Below, one piece after another: positions 1 through 8,704 of a DNA stretch of 64,000 nt (its first letter is position 1; the number at the start of each line of letters is the position of its first letter). The translations under genes and the position numbers were made by a program. The stretch spans positions 1 through 64,000 of the forward strand of contig JAHJHI010000046.1 of assembly GCA_018824085.1 (NCBI GenBank). Reading direction: 5' to 3'. Source of the DNA: Gammaproteobacteria bacterium (GTDB taxonomy: Bacteria > Pseudomonadota > Gammaproteobacteria > Burkholderiales > Rhodocyclaceae). The notes beneath the pieces are model-generated. The model did not search any database. It saw only the letters and a program-made list of their open reading frames with translations, and was not told the DNA's origin.

Positions 1-174
1 AGCGTTCGATTTCGCGAGCGCCAGCCAGTACTTCTTCTCTTCTTCGTCTTTCGCACGTTCTGCGTTTGCAGCCGCGATCAGCTCCATTGGCGCCCTGCCA
101 AGAAGCTCCGCAAGTCGCGCCGCCTGAAAGTCATCAAGCGCACGACGCTTGAGCCGGCCCTTCGGCTTGAACCG
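1..174 (-). pseudogene. C-terminal part of a phage-type small regulatory protein (DUF3693-like), runs off left edge
   Basis: Read on the minus strand, this stretch encodes a clean acidic, helical segment (ALDDFQAARLAELLGRAP, then MELIAAANAERAKDEE and KKYWLALAKS) and continues past base 1. The pattern of an A-rich helix followed by AAANAERAKDEEEKKYW resembles the C-terminus of small helix-turn-helix phage regulators of the DUF3693 type. Upstream, above about base 174, the same frame stays open but turns into Pro/Arg/Gln-rich sequence with no helix-turn-helix and no convincing start. I therefore read it as a remnant or a broken gene rather than an intact one. The true end lies outside the window. 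The family name is a recollection from sequence character only. Confidence 0.4.
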
Positions 175-319
175 CCGAGGTTTTTGCGGAGGCCGGCGAG
201 TTGCCGGCTGCAGTTTCCTCGGCCTCTGCAGGCGGAATGTAGCCGACGGGTTCCAGCAGGCGGCGGTGACAGCAAGGATGCACGACTGGCCCGTGCGCGC
301 GGAACGGCGCACTTGAAAT

Positions 320-349
320 TGATTCAATGATTGATGTATCGTTGAATCA
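320..349 (+). promoter_or_regulatory. Probable ArsR operator
   Basis: An 8-bp inverted repeat, TGATTCAA (320-327) and TTGAATCA (342-349), with a 14-bp AT-rich spacer sits directly in front of and over the arsR start codon. ArsR-family repressors bind such AT-rich dyads and regulate their own operon, so this is the natural autoregulatory site. The local AT content stands out from the surrounding GC-rich DNA. Confidence 0.6.
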
Positions 350-672
350 TGAATGAAGATCAAGCCGTGTCCTCTCTCGGTGCGCTGGCACACCCCCAAC
401 GCCTGCGCGTGTTTCGCGCCCTGGTCGCCGCCGGGCCCGACGGACTCACGCCCAGCGTTCTGGCCGGTCTGCTCGACGTTGCCCGCAACGCCTTGTCCTT
501 CCATTTGAAGGAACTGGCACACGCCGGTCTCGTCACCATCGAGCAGCAGGGCCGCAACCTGATCTATCGCGCCGAGTACGGCCACATGAACAGCCTGATC
601 GGTTACCTGACCGAGCATTGCTGCCAGGGCGACGCCGGCGGGGTTTCCGGCCCCACCGGCTGCGCCTGCTGA
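349..672 (+). CDS. arsR: ArsR-family As(III)-responsive repressor
   Basis: 107-aa winged-helix protein, normal length for ArsR/SmtB repressors. The recognition helix region is LLDVARNALSFHLKELAHAGLV, followed by the wing IEQQGRNLIYRAEY. The classic R773-type CxC in the DNA-binding helix is absent; instead the C-terminus carries a vicinal pair Cys91-Cys92 and Cys105/Cys107. That matches the Acidithiobacillus-type ArsR in which C-terminal cysteines bind arsenite. It heads arsC and arsH on the same strand, and an inverted repeat overlaps its start codon, so it should repress this operon until arsenite or antimonite releases it. The rest of the protein is typical; only the metal site assignment is inference. 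Confidence 0.85.
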   Translation: MNEDQAVSSLGALAHPQRLRVFRALVAAGPDGLTPSVLAGLLDVARNALSFHLKELAHAGLVTIEQQGRNLIYRAEYGHMNSLIGYLTEHCCQGDAGGVSGPTGCAC

Positions 673-752
673 TCGCGGCTCTCCCGCATTCCCGAATTCG
701 CGCAACCGGCACGCGCACCTTCCATCCACACCACGCTGAAACAGGGCATTTC

Positions 753-1178
753 ATGAGCGAAATCACGATCTATCACAACCCCGCCTGCGGCACGTCACGC
801 AACGTGCTCGGCCTGATCCGCAACAGCGGTGCGGAACCCGTCGTCATCGAGTACCTGAAGACGCCACCTGATCGTGCGACGCTGAAGGCGCTGATCGCTG
901 CAATGGGCAGCCCTGTGCGCGATGTGCTGCGCGCCAAGGGCACGCCATACGAGGCGCTGGGCCTGGGCGATCCGAAGTGGAGCGACGATCAACTGATCGA
1001 CTTCATGCTCGAACACCCCATCCTCATCAACCGCCCCATCGTCGTCACGCAGCACGGCACGCGCCTGTGCCGGCCGTCGGAAACCGTGCTGGACATCCTG
1101 CCGCAGCCGCAGCGAGGCGCGTTCAACAAGGAAGACGGCGAGCCCGTGGTGGACGCGGAGGGCCGTCGTCATGTCTGA
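753..1178 (+). CDS. arsC: Arsenate reductase, glutaredoxin type
   Basis: 141-aa ArsC of the ArsC/Spx thioredoxin-fold family. It reduces cytoplasmic arsenate to arsenite using glutathione and glutaredoxin. The N-terminal [12 protein letters not shown] contains the catalytic cysteine (Cys12), and the conserved arginine cluster appears later in [18 protein letters not shown]. The ATG at 753 gives the standard N-terminus SEITIYHNP; the frame is open further upstream but that part is unlike the family. The 3' end overlaps arsH by 8 bp, indicating translational coupling. No arsenite efflux pump follows, which is unusual because the product arsenite must be exported or modified. Confidence 0.9.
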   Translation: MSEITIYHNPACGTSRNVLGLIRNSGAEPVVIEYLKTPPDRATLKALIAAMGSPVRDVLRAKGTPYEALGLGDPKWSDDQLIDFMLEHPILINRPIVVTQHGTRLCRPSETVLDILPQPQRGAFNKEDGEPVVDAEGRRHV

Positions 1179-1893
1179 GCCCCGTCCCGACCTTCCGAAC
1201 ATCGACGCCGCGCTGTTCCGGCAACCGGACCACGGCCGGCTGCTGGCCGCCGAACGCGCGCCGCACGCGCCACGCATCCTCCTGCTCTACGGCTCGCTGC
1301 GCGAGCGCTCCTACAGCCGCCTGCTGGCCGAGGAAGCGGCTCGCCTGCTCCGGGCGCTGGGCGCGGAAACGCGGTTGTTCAACCCGTCAGGTCTGCCGCT
1401 GGTGGACGACGCCACCGACGATCACCCGAAGGTGAAGGAGCTGCGCGAACTGGTGCAGTGGGCTGAAGGCATGGTGTGGAGTTCGCCTGAGCGCCACGGC
1501 GCGATGAGCGGCCTCATGAAGATGCAGATCGACTGGATTCCGCTGTCGGTCGGCGCGGTGCGCCCAACCCAGGGCAAGACGCTGGCGTTGATGCAGGTGT
1601 CCGGAGGCTCGCAGTCCTTCAATGCACTGAACCAGATGCGCGTGCTCGGCCGCTGGATGCGGATGCTGACCATCCCGAACCAGTCTTCGGTCGCCAAGGC
1701 CTGGCAGGAATTCGACGAGGCGGGGCGAATGAAGCCGTCGGCCTGCTACGACCGCGTGGTGGACGTGATGGAGGAACTGATGAAGTTCACGCTGCTCACG
1801 CGTGACGTCGCGCCTTACCTCGGGGACCGCTACAGCGAGCGCAAGGAAAGCGCGGAGGCCTTGAGCCGGCGCGTCAATCAGACGACGATCTGA
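1171..1893 (+). CDS. arsH: ArsH NADPH-dependent FMN oxidoreductase (organoarsenical oxidase)
   Basis: 240-aa flavodoxin-fold protein of the NADPH-dependent FMN reductase family. ArsH proteins oxidise trivalent methyl- or aryl-arsenicals to less toxic pentavalent forms and can make peroxide. Visible hallmarks are the flavin phosphate loop [20 protein letters not shown] near residues 33-52, the [19 protein letters not shown] segment typical of ArsH, and [15 protein letters not shown]. Length and the long N-terminal extension are normal. The start codon lies inside the end of arsC (8-bp overlap), so it is co-translated with arsR-arsC. Finding arsH here without arsB or acr3 suggests detoxification by redox change of organic arsenicals or a pump encoded elsewhere. 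Confidence 0.9.
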   Translation: MSEPRPDLPNIDAALFRQPDHGRLLAAERAPHAPRILLLYGSLRERSYSRLLAEEAARLLRALGAETRLFNPSGLPLVDDATDDHPKVKELRELVQWAEGMVWSSPERHGAMSGLMKMQIDWIPLSVGAVRPTQGKTLALMQVSGGSQSFNALNQMRVLGRWMRMLTIPNQSSVAKAWQEFDEAGRMKPSACYDRVVDVMEELMKFTLLTRDVAPYLGDRYSERKESAEALSRRVNQTTI

Positions 1894-1977
1894 CGCACTG
1901 CATTGCTTCCGGCCTAGGGCTGGATCGCCCAGGCTCCAGGACGGGTCCGCGCGTCATCGTCGCCCGTGACAGCGATC

Positions 1978-3204
1978 TCACACCCCGCCCTCCGGCACCG
2001 CGCGCGCTTTTGCTTGCCGCTTCCGCGCCCAGATCAGGACGCCGGTAATCGACAGCACGGCCGTCGCCAGTCCGCATGCGGCGACGAAAGCCTTTCCGGC
2101 AAGGCCGGCGATGCGGCCGGTGTGCAGCGGTCGTGGCAGTTCCAGTATCTTGTCGGCCAGTGTGCCGCCCAGCGGCTCAGCTTCGCCGAGGTAGGCGCCG
2201 CTGGCGCCATCCACGTAGCGCATGGCTGCATCGATGCCGAAACCTTGAGACGCGCGACCCGGGAACATGACGATGTAGATGCCGCTGCCAGGATCGAACG
2301 AGGCGCTGGCCGCGATGCTGTCACGCCCCTGCCGGAGTGCTTGCGTGCGGGCGATGTCGACGGCCGCGCCGAATGACAGTTCGGGTTCGGCCGGATCGTT
2401 GTCCGGGCGCTCGGGACGCTGTTCGATCGGCGACTGCGTGATGGCGGACAGTGACGCCAGCAACGGACGAACGGTGTGTTCGCCCACGCGCAGGTAGAAA
2501 CCCGTGAGCGCCAGCATCAGCAGTCCGCCCCAGAGCCAGAGTCCCCCCGCACGGTGAATGTCGACGGTGCGCCGGTGTGCACCAGCGCCGCGTTTGAGTC
2601 GCCAGGCGCGGCGCCACCCCTGCCAGAGCGGCGGCGAGCGCGGCAACGTGAGCCAGGCGCCGACAAAGCAGTCCGCAGCCCACGCCGCGGCGAGCAGTCC
2701 GAGGAACCAGCCGCTCAGCATCTCGGGCAGGAACAGGCTGTAGTGGATCTCGTAGACCCATGGAATGAAGTGCAGGCGATCGACGGTGAACGCGCCCCAG
2801 TGACGGCGGCCGAGGACCGCACCGTCCTGCGGGTCGACATAGATCTGGTTGTAGCCGAGCGCGTACAGCTGGCCGGTCTGCGGGTCGCGCCGGGGTTTTG
2901 CGAAGAACAGCGCGGAACGGCCGGGCGGCACCACGAGCGACGCGTGCGTGATGCGTGCCCGCGGGTCTTCCGCCTGCAGGCGCTCGATCACCCCGTACGG
3001 CGATACCTGCCAGCCCGCATCGGCGCGGCTCAGCCGCAGCTGCGGATTGAGCCAGGTGTCGAGTTCGTCGGTGAATGCGATTACCGCGCCGCTCAGGCCC
3101 GCTATCGTCAGAAAGAGCGCGAGCGAAAGCCCGACCCGGCGATGCGCGCGCAGCGCCAGAGAACGTGCCGTCGCGCGGCGCGCGACGCCGTAATCACCAG
3201 GCAT
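1978..3204 (-). CDS. PepSY-associated transmembrane protein, probable siderophore-iron reductase
   Basis: 408-aa inner-membrane protein of the PepSY-TM family (PiuB/FsrB-like). It shows an N-terminal membrane helix (about residues 23-45, LSLALFLTIAGLSGAVIAF), a helix after LPEMLSGWFLGLLAAAWA, one in GGLWLWGGLLMLALTGFYL, and a last one near GLATAVLSITGVLIWA before the basic tail. Conserved His/Trp positions in such proteins bind haem, and several relatives reduce ferric siderophores after import. Its start overlaps the stop of the TonB receptor gene by 11 bp, so it is the last gene of the Fur-controlled iron operon. Function in ferric-siderophore reduction is inferred from this position. Confidence 0.75.
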   Translation of the reverse strand: MPGDYGVARRATARSLALRAHRRVGLSLALFLTIAGLSGAVIAFTDELDTWLNPQLRLSRADAGWQVSPYGVIERLQAEDPRARITHASLVVPPGRSALFFAKPRRDPQTGQLYALGYNQIYVDPQDGAVLGRRHWGAFTVDRLHFIPWVYEIHYSLFLPEMLSGWFLGLLAAAWAADCFVGAWLTLPRSPPLWQGWRRAWRLKRGAGAHRRTVDIHRAGGLWLWGGLLMLALTGFYLRVGEHTVRPLLASLSAITQSPIEQRPERPDNDPAEPELSFGAAVDIARTQALRQGRDSIAASASFDPGSGIYIVMFPGRASQGFGIDAAMRYVDGASGAYLGEAEPLGGTLADKILELPRPLHTGRIAGLAGKAFVAACGLATAVLSITGVLIWARKRQAKARAVPEGGV

Positions 3205-5674
3205 ATTTCAGCGCCGCCTGCACGCTGCGACGCGCACCGTAGTAGCAGGTGTTGATGTTCTGGCATGAGCCGACATAGGTCTTGTCGAACAGGTTGTTCA
3301 CGAAGACGGCGATACGCGCACCGCGCGTCAGGTCGTAGCCGAGCGCCAGGTCGGCAAGCGTGTATGCGGGCACCTCCAGGCTGTTGTCGGCACTGCCGAA
3401 TGTGGCTCCCATGCGGCGCACGCCCAACCCGGCGTCGAGCCCGGCAAGCGCGCCGCCGGTGACGCGGTGGTGCGCCCACACGGCCGCGCTGTGCCGCGGC
3501 TGATAGACCGGCGCCTTGCCGACGAGGCCGTCGTTGGAGCGGGTGATTTCGCTGTCGACATTGCTGTACGCCGCGGTGAAGCGCCAATTCCGGTTCAGTT
3601 CGAACTTGCCTTCGATTTCGAAACCCTTCGAACGCACGGCGCCTGTCTGGGCCTGGGCGAATGGATTGATCGCCAGATGGGCGGGGTCCGCATCCGCGGT
3701 GAGCACGTTGCGCTGTTCAAGGTTGAACAGCGACACCGTCCACAGCGTCGATCCGCCTCCCGGCTGATACTTGAGGCCGGCTTCGTACTGGCGCGCACGC
3801 GTGGGCTTGAACGGCGTGCCCGCGTAGTCGGTGCCGCTCACCGGCTGGAAGGATTCGGTGTAGCTCGCATACGGCGCGAAGCCGTTGTCCAGCAGGTAGA
3901 GCAGCCCCGCCTTCTTGGTGAATGCCTTGTCACGGGTACGCCTGCCGGCATCGGCAATCCGGTCTTCCGTCTCGCTGCGTACCCAGTCCTGGCGGCCCGC
4001 GAGCATGAGTCGCCAGGCCCGCCACGCGATCAGGTCCTGCACGTAAAGCCCGGTCTGCGTGCGCTTCTGCCGCTGATCCAGGTAGGTGACCGGCTCGCCG
4101 GTGGTCTGACCGTACACCGGTTGCACGAAGTCGAGATCCGGCGCCGTACCCATGCCGTCGCGCTGGTCCTTGTCGCTGTGCTGCAGATCGAGGCCGAACA
4201 GCAGGGCGTGATTCAGCGCGCCCGCGTCGAAGCGATAGAGCAGCTGGTTGTCGAGCGTGTAGCCGTCATGGCGCTCCACGGCCGCGTACGAGAAGCGCCG
4301 CAGGTTTCGCAGATCAGGCTGCAGGCGATTGAACACGACGATCCTGTAGTCGCCATCCACGCGCATGTAGCGGAAGTTCTGCCGCACGCTCAACGCCTCG
4401 TCGAACCGGTGTTCGAACAGATAGCCGGCCGACAGCTGCTCTCGTTCCTGCCTGCCGAAATCGGGCTCGCCGTTGTTGAAGCTCGTCGGGATGACCCCGT
4501 TCGGGTTGGGCAGCAAGGTGCCCTGCGCGGGCAGCTTGTAGTAGGCACCGGACTCCGGGTCGTGCAGATGGCTTGCGAGAAGCGTCAGCGAGGTCGACGC
4601 ATCCGGTGCCCAGGTCAGCGCCGGTGCCACGAAGCTTCGCTGCTCCTTCGTGCCATCGACCTGGGTGTCGACGCTGCGCCCGAGCGCGGTCAGGCGATAC
4701 AGCCAGCGGCCATCCCCGGTCAGCGGCCCGGTGAGGTCCACGCCCATCTGCGCGCGATGCCGGTTGCCGAGCTGCACGGTGACCTCGCGCAACGGCTCGC
4801 GTTGCGGCCGCTTGCTCGTGTAGTTGGCCAGTCCGCCGGGTGCGGCCTGGCCGTAGAGCACCGAAGACGGCCCCTTGACGACGTCGATGCGCTCAAGTCC
4901 GTAGGCATCGATCTGCGGCAATGCCCACGTGCCGGCGAGCAGCGGCATGCCGTCAAGATACTGATCCATCGCGAATCCGCGCGCCTGGAGATAGTCGGTG
5001 CGTTGATCGGCGCCATTGCGTTCGACCTGCACGCCGGACGTGTAGCGCAACGCCTGCGGCACCGTCTGCGCGCCCTGGTCGTCCATCTGGTCGCGCGTGA
5101 CCACCGACACGGACTGCGGTGTCTCGATGAGCGGCATACCCGTTTTGGTCCCGACCGCGCTGCGTCGCGCGACATAGCCCGGCACCGGTCCGGTACCCGA
5201 TTCGTCGCCGACGGTCGCGGTGACCTTGACCGGCGCCAGCGTGTCGATCGGCTCCGGCTCCGGCTGCGGGCGCACGACAACCGCCGAGCCGCTGGGCATG
5301 GCGACCATGCCGCTGCCTGCGAGCGCGCGCTCAAGCGCCTCGCCGAGCGTGAACGCGCCTTGCAGGGGTGGCGATGTCCGGCCGGACACGAGCGTCGCAT
5401 CGACGGAGATCGCAACGCCCCAGATGCGCGCCAGCGCATTCAGCGCCTGGCCCAACGGCTGCGCGGGCAGCGACAGTGATCGCTGTGCCGCGAACACCGC
5501 CGCGCCGGACGGCGCGGCGTGCGCGGTCACCGGCGCGAGCCCGCTGGTCAGGGCGACGCAGGTCAGTGCGACAGCAGCAATTGAATGCGTGGCCGGCAAC
5601 GGCCTGAATGCGCCGTGTGTCGCGGCGCCACGGGTCAGCGGGTGTTTCGGAAGGGTTCCGTTACGGAATGTCAT
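3194..5674 (-). CDS. TonB-dependent ferric-siderophore receptor with STN signalling domain
   Basis: About 826-aa outer-membrane receptor. Order: signal peptide ending near AHAAP (residue 53); secretin/TonB N-terminal STN domain (about 65-137, LSLPAQPLGQALNALARIWG); plug domain with PLIETPQSVSVVTRDQM; 22-strand barrel ending in an aromatic Trp, as usual. The STN domain marks a transducer that signals to FecR and FecI, both encoded just upstream. The start at 5674 is chosen because GAAAGGA precedes it at correct spacing and a signal peptide follows; an upstream ATG at 5734 would add 20 unlikely residues. The substrate siderophore cannot be read from sequence; FpvA/FoxA-like receptors are the nearest class. 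Confidence 0.9.
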   Translation of the reverse strand: MTFRNGTLPKHPLTRGAATHGAFRPLPATHSIAAVALTCVALTSGLAPVTAHAAPSGAAVFAAQRSLSLPAQPLGQALNALARIWGVAISVDATLVSGRTSPPLQGAFTLGEALERALAGSGMVAMPSGSAVVVRPQPEPEPIDTLAPVKVTATVGDESGTGPVPGYVARRSAVGTKTGMPLIETPQSVSVVTRDQMDDQGAQTVPQALRYTSGVQVERNGADQRTDYLQARGFAMDQYLDGMPLLAGTWALPQIDAYGLERIDVVKGPSSVLYGQAAPGGLANYTSKRPQREPLREVTVQLGNRHRAQMGVDLTGPLTGDGRWLYRLTALGRSVDTQVDGTKEQRSFVAPALTWAPDASTSLTLLASHLHDPESGAYYKLPAQGTLLPNPNGVIPTSFNNGEPDFGRQEREQLSAGYLFEHRFDEALSVRQNFRYMRVDGDYRIVVFNRLQPDLRNLRRFSYAAVERHDGYTLDNQLLYRFDAGALNHALLFGLDLQHSDKDQRDGMGTAPDLDFVQPVYGQTTGEPVTYLDQRQKRTQTGLYVQDLIAWRAWRLMLAGRQDWVRSETEDRIADAGRRTRDKAFTKKAGLLYLLDNGFAPYASYTESFQPVSGTDYAGTPFKPTRARQYEAGLKYQPGGGSTLWTVSLFNLEQRNVLTADADPAHLAINPFAQAQTGAVRSKGFEIEGKFELNRNWRFTAAYSNVDSEITRSNDGLVGKAPVYQPRHSAAVWAHHRVTGGALAGLDAGLGVRRMGATFGSADNSLEVPAYTLADLALGYDLTRGARIAVFVNNLFDKTYVGSCQNINTCYYGARRSVQAALKYAW

Positions 5675-5764
5675 TGCGTGCGTCCTTTCAGGGTTCTCTC
5701 TGTGAAGACGCACCACGCCGGCAAAACCGGACAAATGGATGCAGGGGCAGGGGCGGCGCGCGGA

Positions 5765-6769
5765 TCAGCGCCGTGAAAAAATGTGTCGCGCGCCGTCCGC
5801 GCTGCGCTCGACACGCACCGGCAGCACCTCCGGCAAGCTGGCGACGAACGCCGCCGGATCGCGCAGCGGAAAACTGCCGGTCAGGATCAAACCGCGCGCC
5901 GCCACGTCGTCCGCCAGCACCAGCGGCGACGCAAGATAATCATTCCATTGCGCCACGGCCTCGACCAGCGGCGTGCGATTGAACACCAGCCAGCCCTGCC
6001 GCCACGCCGCAACGTCCGACGGCAGGATCGTCGCCGTCGCTCCGACGCCCCGTTCATCCACGCGCAAACGCTGACCGGCCTGCAGTTCGGCATCCGGCGC
6101 CCCGGTATCCGGACCGTGTCCGCGGCGGTCGGCCCAGACGGCCACCCTGCCCTCGGCGACGGCCACGTCCATGCGCCGCGCCCGCACGGCGACGGTGAAT
6201 ACGGTACCGAGCACGCGCACGTGCCCCCAGTCGGTGACGACAGTAAACGGCCGCCCGTCGCTGCGTACGTCGAAGCGGATCTCGCCCGCCGCCAGCCACA
6301 CTTCACGACGGTCGCGATGAACGCTGGCGCGGGCCCGCGTGTGCGGCGCGAGGTCCAGCCGGCTGCCATCCGCCAGCGTGCGCATCATCGTCTGGCCGCC
6401 CGCTGTCTGCAGGGCGAGCTGCTCGACCGGCTGCAACCAGAGCCAGCGGCCCGCGCCGCCAAGCAAGGCGCTCACGCCGACGACACCCAATGCGGAGAGC
6501 GTGCGCCGGCGCGCCCGCACGGCTGCCGCATCCTGCGCGACGGGCAAGGCGATGCGCTCGCGCAGCGCGCCGGCCTCGGTCGCTGCCCAGCCGCGCAGCG
6601 CAGCCTGGGCAGCCGCTTCGTGCGCAGCATCTGCCTTGCGCCAGAGCTCGAATGCCTGGCGCGCCTGCGCCGACACCCGTGCGTCCCCGCCATGCTGGCG
6701 CGCGAGCAGCAACAGCGCGTGTTCGAACAGCCGGCGCGCGCGCCGGTCGGTCAGTGCGGCGTCCGTCAT
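5765..6769 (-). CDS. fecR: FecR-family anti-sigma/regulator
   Basis: 334-aa FecR-type membrane protein that relays the receptor signal to its partner sigma factor. The cytoplasmic N-terminus has the DUF4880-like helix ARRLFEHALLLLARQHGG, then FELWRKADAAHEAA. One short hydrophobic helix (TLSALGVVGVSALLGGAGRWLW region, about residues 89-110) precedes the periplasmic FecR domain, with LADGSRLDLAPHTRA and RREVWLAAGEIRFDV. The C-terminal STN-like/secretin-type segment (VEAVAQWNDYLASPLVLADD) contacts the receptor. It lies 18 bp downstream of the sigma gene and 90 bp upstream of the receptor, the standard fecI-fecR-fecA order. Confidence 0.85.
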   Translation of the reverse strand: MTDAALTDRRARRLFEHALLLLARQHGGDARVSAQARQAFELWRKADAAHEAAAQAALRGWAATEAGALRERIALPVAQDAAAVRARRRTLSALGVVGVSALLGGAGRWLWLQPVEQLALQTAGGQTMMRTLADGSRLDLAPHTRARASVHRDRREVWLAAGEIRFDVRSDGRPFTVVTDWGHVRVLGTVFTVAVRARRMDVAVAEGRVAVWADRRGHGPDTGAPDAELQAGQRLRVDERGVGATATILPSDVAAWRQGWLVFNRTPLVEAVAQWNDYLASPLVLADDVAARGLILTGSFPLRDPAAFVASLPEVLPVRVERSADGARHIFSRR

Positions 6770-6787
6770 CGATTCTCAGTGACCATG

Positions 6788-7264
6788 TCAGCGACGGCTC
6801 GCAGCGAGGCCGAGGCAATCGCACACGGCGCGCACGACGTGCTTTTCGATCGCGGCTTCACTGATGCCGACATGGGCCGCCGCTTCGATGTGGGTGAAGC
6901 CGTAGATGCGCACGAGCACGAATACTTCGCGCCGCTTGCGCGGCATCGCTGCCAGACGCCGGACGAGCTGTTCCAGTTGCTGGCGCGCGCTCGCGCTGTC
7001 CTCCGTCGAGGGCGCCTCGTTGCGGCACACCAGCGCGAGCGTGTCGAGCATGCGCGCCTCGGCTGCGATGCGCCGATGGCGGTCGATGACGATGTTGCGG
7101 CCGGTGTGAAAAAGCAGCGCACGCAGATCGTGCACCGCTGACGAACTGGCGCACATGGCAAGCACGCGGGCGTAGCTCTCCTGCACGACGTCGGTTGCCG
7201 CATCCCGGTCCTTGAGCGAGCGTGCGAAGTAGCTGAGCAGTTCGGAGTAGTGGCGTACGCCCAC
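6788..7264 (-). CDS. fecI: FecI-like extracytoplasmic-function sigma factor
   Basis: About 158-aa ECF sigma factor. Region 2 reads LLSYFARSLKDRDAATDVVQESYARVL; region 4 ends with VFVLVRIYGFTHIEAAAHVGISEAAIEKHVVRAV, a typical FecI-type helix-turn-helix. The frame contains no good ATG. I favour GTG at 7264 because AGAGG lies 6 bases upstream and the resulting N-terminus fits the family; another GTG at 7303 lacks a ribosome-binding site. A strong Fur box lies about 83 bp upstream, so iron starvation should induce it, after which it would drive the receptor operon. Confidence 0.85.
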   Translation of the reverse strand: MGVRHYSELLSYFARSLKDRDAATDVVQESYARVLAMCASSSAVHDLRALLFHTGRNIVIDRHRRIAAEARMLDTLALVCRNEAPSTEDSASARQQLEQLVRRLAAMPRKRREVFVLVRIYGFTHIEAAAHVGISEAAIEKHVVRAVCDCLGLAASRR

Positions 7265-7346
7265 GGAGTACCTCTGCCTGGCGATGACGGCCCCGCACGG
7301 CACCTGCCGGCGAGCCGTGGCAGGACCGGGTCGCTTGCCACGCCAT

Positions 7347-7365
7347 GATAATGATTCGCATTATC
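7347..7365 (-). promoter_or_regulatory. Fur box
   Basis: GATAATGATTCGCATTATC matches the 19-bp Fur consensus GATAATGATAATCATTATC at 16 of 19 positions; the three differences are in the centre. It lies between the divergent sigma-factor gene and the thioredoxin-like gene, upstream of fecI, so it predicts iron repression of the fecI-fecR-receptor-PepSY block. It may also affect the gene at 7507. Confidence 0.85.
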
Positions 7366-7506
7366 ACAGATGTGCCGCGCGACTGTCCAACGCCCGTGCG
7401 ACGTCACGTTACCCGGCGCCGCGACTTGCGGCACACGCCGCGCCGGGTGAAACTCGCGCGCTCGTCAACGCGTCCACCGGACCGGTGGGCCCTTTCCGAT
7501 TCAGTC

Positions 7507-7854
7507 ATGTCGCATACGATCTTTGCCCTGTGCGCCGAATGGTGCGGTGTGTGTCGCGAATTCCGTCTGCAGTGGGATGCCGCAGCGGCCGGCAATCCGC
7601 AGGTGCGTCACGTCTGGATCGACATCGAGGACCACGCCGACCGTCTCGGCGACCTGGACATCGAAACCTTCCCGACCATCGCCATCGCACGCGGCGCGCA
7701 ACCGCTCTTCTTCGGCACCACGCTGCCCAGCATGCCCACCGTCCAGCGGCTGCTGGACGCGGGTCTGTCGGTCGACGCGCTCGACGCCGGTCACCGCGCC
7801 ACGGTCGCTCACCTCATGAGGGAGTTCGCTCCGGACGACGACACGAGCGGCTAA
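7507..7854 (+). CDS. Small thioredoxin-fold protein (WCGVC motif)
   Basis: 115-aa cytoplasmic thioredoxin-like protein. The active-site sequence is FALCAEWCGVCREF, placing a CGVC redox pair at about residues 13-16, and the cis-proline segment is ETFPTIAIARG. There is no signal peptide. The core is short but complete for a thioredoxin fold, as in the family of thioredoxin-like proteins of betaproteobacteria. ATG at 7507 gives the compact form; the frame extends upstream over the Fur box but that part is not thioredoxin-like. It is followed by a peroxiredoxin gene on the same strand, 154 bp on, for which it could serve as reductant, although this is inference. Confidence 0.75.
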   Translation: MSHTIFALCAEWCGVCREFRLQWDAAAAGNPQVRHVWIDIEDHADRLGDLDIETFPTIAIARGAQPLFFGTTLPSMPTVQRLLDAGLSVDALDAGHRATVAHLMREFAPDDDTSG

Positions 7855-8008
7855 CCGACACCGCGCCGCAGATGTCGTAAGCTAATGCACCCGAATGATG
7901 CGTCGCCGCCTCCGGAACGCGCGGGCGACTGCGCGGCAGGGTGACGACAGCCGTTCGGGCGGGCGCAATGACCACCTTTCCGGACTTCACGACACAAGGA
8001 GACGACTC

Positions 8009-8644
8009 ATGACCTTACGACTTGGCGACACCGCCCCCGATTTCGAACAGGATTCTTCCGAAGGCCGCATCAGCTTCCACAAGTGGCTCGGTTCGAGCTG
8101 GGGCGTGCTGTTTTCCCACCCGGCTGACTTCACGCCGGTGTGCACGACCGAACTCGGCCTGACGGCCAAGCTCAAGGGCGAATTCGACAAGCGGGGCGTG
8201 AAGGCGATCGCGCTGTCGGTCGATCCGGTCGAGTCGCACACGCGCTGGATCGGCGACATCAACGAAACCCAGAACACGACGGTGAATTTCCCCATCCTCG
8301 CGGACGGTGACCGCAAGGTGAGCGAGCTGTACGACATGATTCACCCGAACGCCAGCGCGACGCTGACGGTGCGCTCGCTGTTCGTCATTGATCCGAACAA
8401 GAAGGTGCGCCTCATCATCACTTACCCGGCCAGCACCGGCCGCAATTTCGACGAAGTGCTGCGTGTCATCGATTCGCTGCAACTGACCGACAAGCACTCG
8501 GTGGCGACGCCGGGCAACTGGAAGCATGGCGACGACGTCGTCATCGTGCCGTCGCTGCAGGACCCTGACGAAATCGCTCGCCGCTTCCCCGGCGGCTACA
8601 AGGCACTGCGCCCCTACCTGCGCATGACCGCCATGCCGAAATGA
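8009..8644 (+). CDS. 1-Cys peroxiredoxin (Prx6/AhpC-TSA family)
   Basis: 211-aa peroxiredoxin that reduces hydrogen peroxide and alkyl peroxides. The N-terminus LRLGDTAPDFEQDSSEG and the peroxidatic motif FSHPADFTPVCTTELG (catalytic Cys near residue 46) are clear. The C-terminal domain (PNWKHGDDVVIVPSL region, here GNWKHGDDVVIVPSLQDPDE) is typical of the Prx6 subgroup, where no resolving cysteine is present. Length matches Prx6. AAGGAGA lies just upstream of the chosen ATG. A bidirectional terminator follows 30 bp after the stop. Confidence 0.92.
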   Translation: MTLRLGDTAPDFEQDSSEGRISFHKWLGSSWGVLFSHPADFTPVCTTELGLTAKLKGEFDKRGVKAIALSVDPVESHTRWIGDINETQNTTVNFPILADGDRKVSELYDMIHPNASATLTVRSLFVIDPNKKVRLIITYPASTGRNFDEVLRVIDSLQLTDKHSVATPGNWKHGDDVVIVPSLQDPDEIARRFPGGYKALRPYLRMTAMPK

Positions 8645-8668
8645 GCGGGCCCGCGACGCCCTGACGAA

Positions 8669-8700
8669 AAAAAAGCCTGGTCAATGACCAGGCTTTTTTT
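8669..8700. terminator. Bidirectional intrinsic terminator
   Basis: The 8-bp stem GCCTGGTC/GACCAGGC (8675-8682 and 8686-8693) with a 3-nt loop is flanked by an A run on the left and a T run on the right. It can therefore end the peroxiredoxin transcript on the plus strand and the PCu(A)C transcript on the minus strand. Confidence 0.9.
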
Positions 8701-8704
8701 CGCA

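Noticed and set aside
3467-5479. Open frame of about 670 codons opposite the TonB receptor
   Set aside because: Arg/His/Leu-rich shadow typical of high-GC coding DNA; the receptor on the other strand shows all family motifs.
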